64,000 bases of DNA from the NCBI RefSeq assembly GCF_015207005.2, contig NZ_JADEXS020000001.1:496001-560000 (forward strand). Direction: 5' to 3'. Each line of letters starts with the position of its first letter. Positions within the stretch are counted from its first letter, which is position 1. The translations under genes and the position numbers were made by a program. This document shows, one piece after another, positions 62,929 to 64,000 of this stretch. Under the pieces are notes generated by a model that was not told the origin of the DNA, made no database searches, and worked only from the letters and a program-made list of their open reading frames with translations. The DNA is from Desmonostoc muscorum LEGE 12446 (GTDB taxonomy: Bacteria; Cyanobacteriota; Cyanobacteriia; Cyanobacteriales; Nostocaceae).

Positions 62929-63876
62929 ATGAGCAAAATACGTGCTGTGATTGTTGACCCCAATGTGCCAGGGCGTTTGGCACTAAGTGAAGTGACTGCA
63001 CCACAGCCTGCTTCAGATGAAGCTTTAGTGCGGGTAGCGGCGATTTCCTTGAATCGGGGAGAGGTCAAACGTTCGACCACTGCTGAGGCTGGTTGGCAGC
63101 CTGGTTGGGACTTGGCTGGTATCATAGAAACTCCTGCCATTGATGGGTCAGGGCCTCCCCAAGGAGCGCGTGTAGTCGGCTTGCGCCGCAGCGGTGCTTG
63201 GGCAGAACTTGTGTCTGTTCCCACCAGCACCCTAGCAGAAATACCGCCATCGGTATCTTTTGCTGAAGCTGCAACATTGCCTGTGGCAGGCTTAACTGCC
63301 TACCATGCCGTGCTAAAAGGCGGTTCACTTTTAGGTAAGCCTGTTTTGGTTACAGGTGCATCAGGAGGTGTTGGTTACTTTGCGATTCAATTGGCACGAT
63401 TATCAGGGGCGCAAGTCGTGGCACATATTCGCCAAGCTGGCTATGAGACTCTGGTGAGAGAAGCAGGGGCACAATCAGTGGTGATTGGTGAAGACCTCTC
63501 ACCCGCAAAGGAATATGGCCCTTATCATCTAATTGTAGAGTCAGTAGGTGGCAAGACTTTGGGTATAGCTCTTGGCTTACTGGCTCAGGATGGAAAAACT
63601 GTGCTGTATGGAGTATCTGGGGGAGCTGAAGTAACATTCAACGCTGCCCAATTTTTCGGGACTGGTGGGGTGAGTTTGTATGGTTTACGTCTGTTCGATG
63701 AACTGAGATTTGAATCAGCAGCAGTTGGTCTAAAACGGCTTTTGAGTTTAGTAGAAGCAGGTCAGTTGCGTCCTCACATTGATTTAGAAGCTTCTTGGAC
63801 AGAAATAGCTGACGTAGCCCAAAAGCTACTCGACAGGAGTTTTCCTGGTAAGGCTGTATTGCACATTTCCAATTGA
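62929..63876 (+). CDS. Zinc-less MDR enzyme, quinone oxidoreductase family
   Basis: A 315-residue medium-chain dehydrogenase/reductase. The NADPH-binding motif is VTGASGGVGYFAIQLAR (about 142-158), and LNRGEVKRST and VAGLTAYHAV are family landmarks. No catalytic Zn Cys/His cluster is visible (GWDLAG replaces the GHE Zn motif), so it belongs to the quinone oxidoreductase (zeta-crystallin) branch. A likely operator-like repeat precedes it. The substrate is probably a quinone or enone. Confidence 0.88.
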   Translation: MSKIRAVIVDPNVPGRLALSEVTAPQPASDEALVRVAAISLNRGEVKRSTTAEAGWQPGWDLAGIIETPAIDGSGPPQGARVVGLRRSGAWAELVSVPTSTLAEIPPSVSFAEAATLPVAGLTAYHAVLKGGSLLGKPVLVTGASGGVGYFAIQLARLSGAQVVAHIRQAGYETLVREAGAQSVVIGEDLSPAKEYGPYHLIVESVGGKTLGIALGLLAQDGKTVLYGVSGGAEVTFNAAQFFGTGGVSLYGLRLFDELRFESAAVGLKRLLSLVEAGQLRPHIDLEASWTEIADVAQKLLDRSFPGKAVLHISN

Positions 63877-63880
63877 GGAT

Positions 63881-63921
63881 TACGAAATAATTCGTAATTC
63901 GTAATTCGTAATTCGTAATTA
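63881..63921. repeat. GTAATTC heptamer tandem repeat
   Basis: AATTCGTAATTCGTAATTC-type run with the 7-bp unit GTAATTC about five times, just after the MDR gene. Confidence 0.75.
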
Positions 63922-64000
63922 GTTGTCTTTTTATACACCTAAATTTATTGTTTCGAGCCGCTTAAGTTCAGGTGTGGGGTAAAAATTATGAATTAGGTTA

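Noticed and set aside
1..64000. tRNA, rRNA or CRISPR arrays
   Set aside because: I saw no cloverleaf with CCA-type end, no rRNA-like sequence and no regularly spaced direct repeats of CRISPR length. The short tandem heptamers do not qualify.

Overview
The window reads as chromosome of a filamentous, heterocyst-type cyanobacterium of the Nostoc/Anabaena group. The reasons are many GCGATCGC (HIP1) octamers, runs of tandem heptamers such as GGGGACT and CCCAATC between genes, a fused PanC-Cmk protein, NB-ARC and AAA proteins carrying WD40 propellers, a COP23-type secreted protein, and the overall protein flavour. Species cannot be fixed from the sequence alone. I saw no rRNA, tRNA or CRISPR array.

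Layout. 0.3-6 kb: Ser/Thr kinase, a DUF4278 protein, a small conserved gene joined to MltA, a DUF5895-like protein and a HAD hydrolase. 6-9.2 kb: a two-gene operon of a thiamine-diphosphate enzyme and a KAS III-like ketosynthase, probably specialised metabolism. 9.2-12.8 kb: an NB-ARC/14-WD40 STAND protein. 12.8-15 kb: a gene-poor stretch with two facing, diverged copies of a small ribbon-helix-helix gene. 15-30.6 kb: mostly housekeeping and stress genes (fatty acid hydroxylase family protein, AbrB-type membrane protein, DUF1838, GNAT, nucleotidyltransferase, glutaminase, RlpA, PanC-Cmk, Fe-SOD, di-haem peroxidase, PurM, PHP protein). 30.8-34.2 kb: cobG-cobH-cobI, read leftward under a compact cobalamin riboswitch. 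A gene-less IS200/IS605-like element sits directly upstream of the riboswitch.

34.4-50.2 kb is the most unusual region. On the minus strand lie a secreted S1C-like protease with a PPC domain, two tandem paralogues (each signal peptide, two trypsin-like domains and 18-20 TPRs), a third paralogue wrecked by an internal deletion, and a COP23 protein. Divergently lie a HTH-AAA protein and an AAA-TM-WD40 protein. A similar inverted motif lies about 200 bp upstream of both the S1C protease and the COP23 gene. I infer a regulated cell-envelope protease and sensing or conflict locus; this is not proven.

50.2-64 kb: two intact copies of a small MITE (a third is at 34.3 kb), a photolyase-like fragment protein, fasciclin, alpha/beta hydrolase, three VOC proteins, an SsuA-like binding protein, acetolactate decarboxylase, an MFS exporter, a vanadium-haloperoxidase homologue whose PSGH motif is altered, and a quinone-oxidoreductase-type MDR enzyme behind a 16-bp inverted repeat. 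Intergenic DNA throughout is rich in palindromes and heptamer repeats, some placed where terminators or ribosome binding sites would be.
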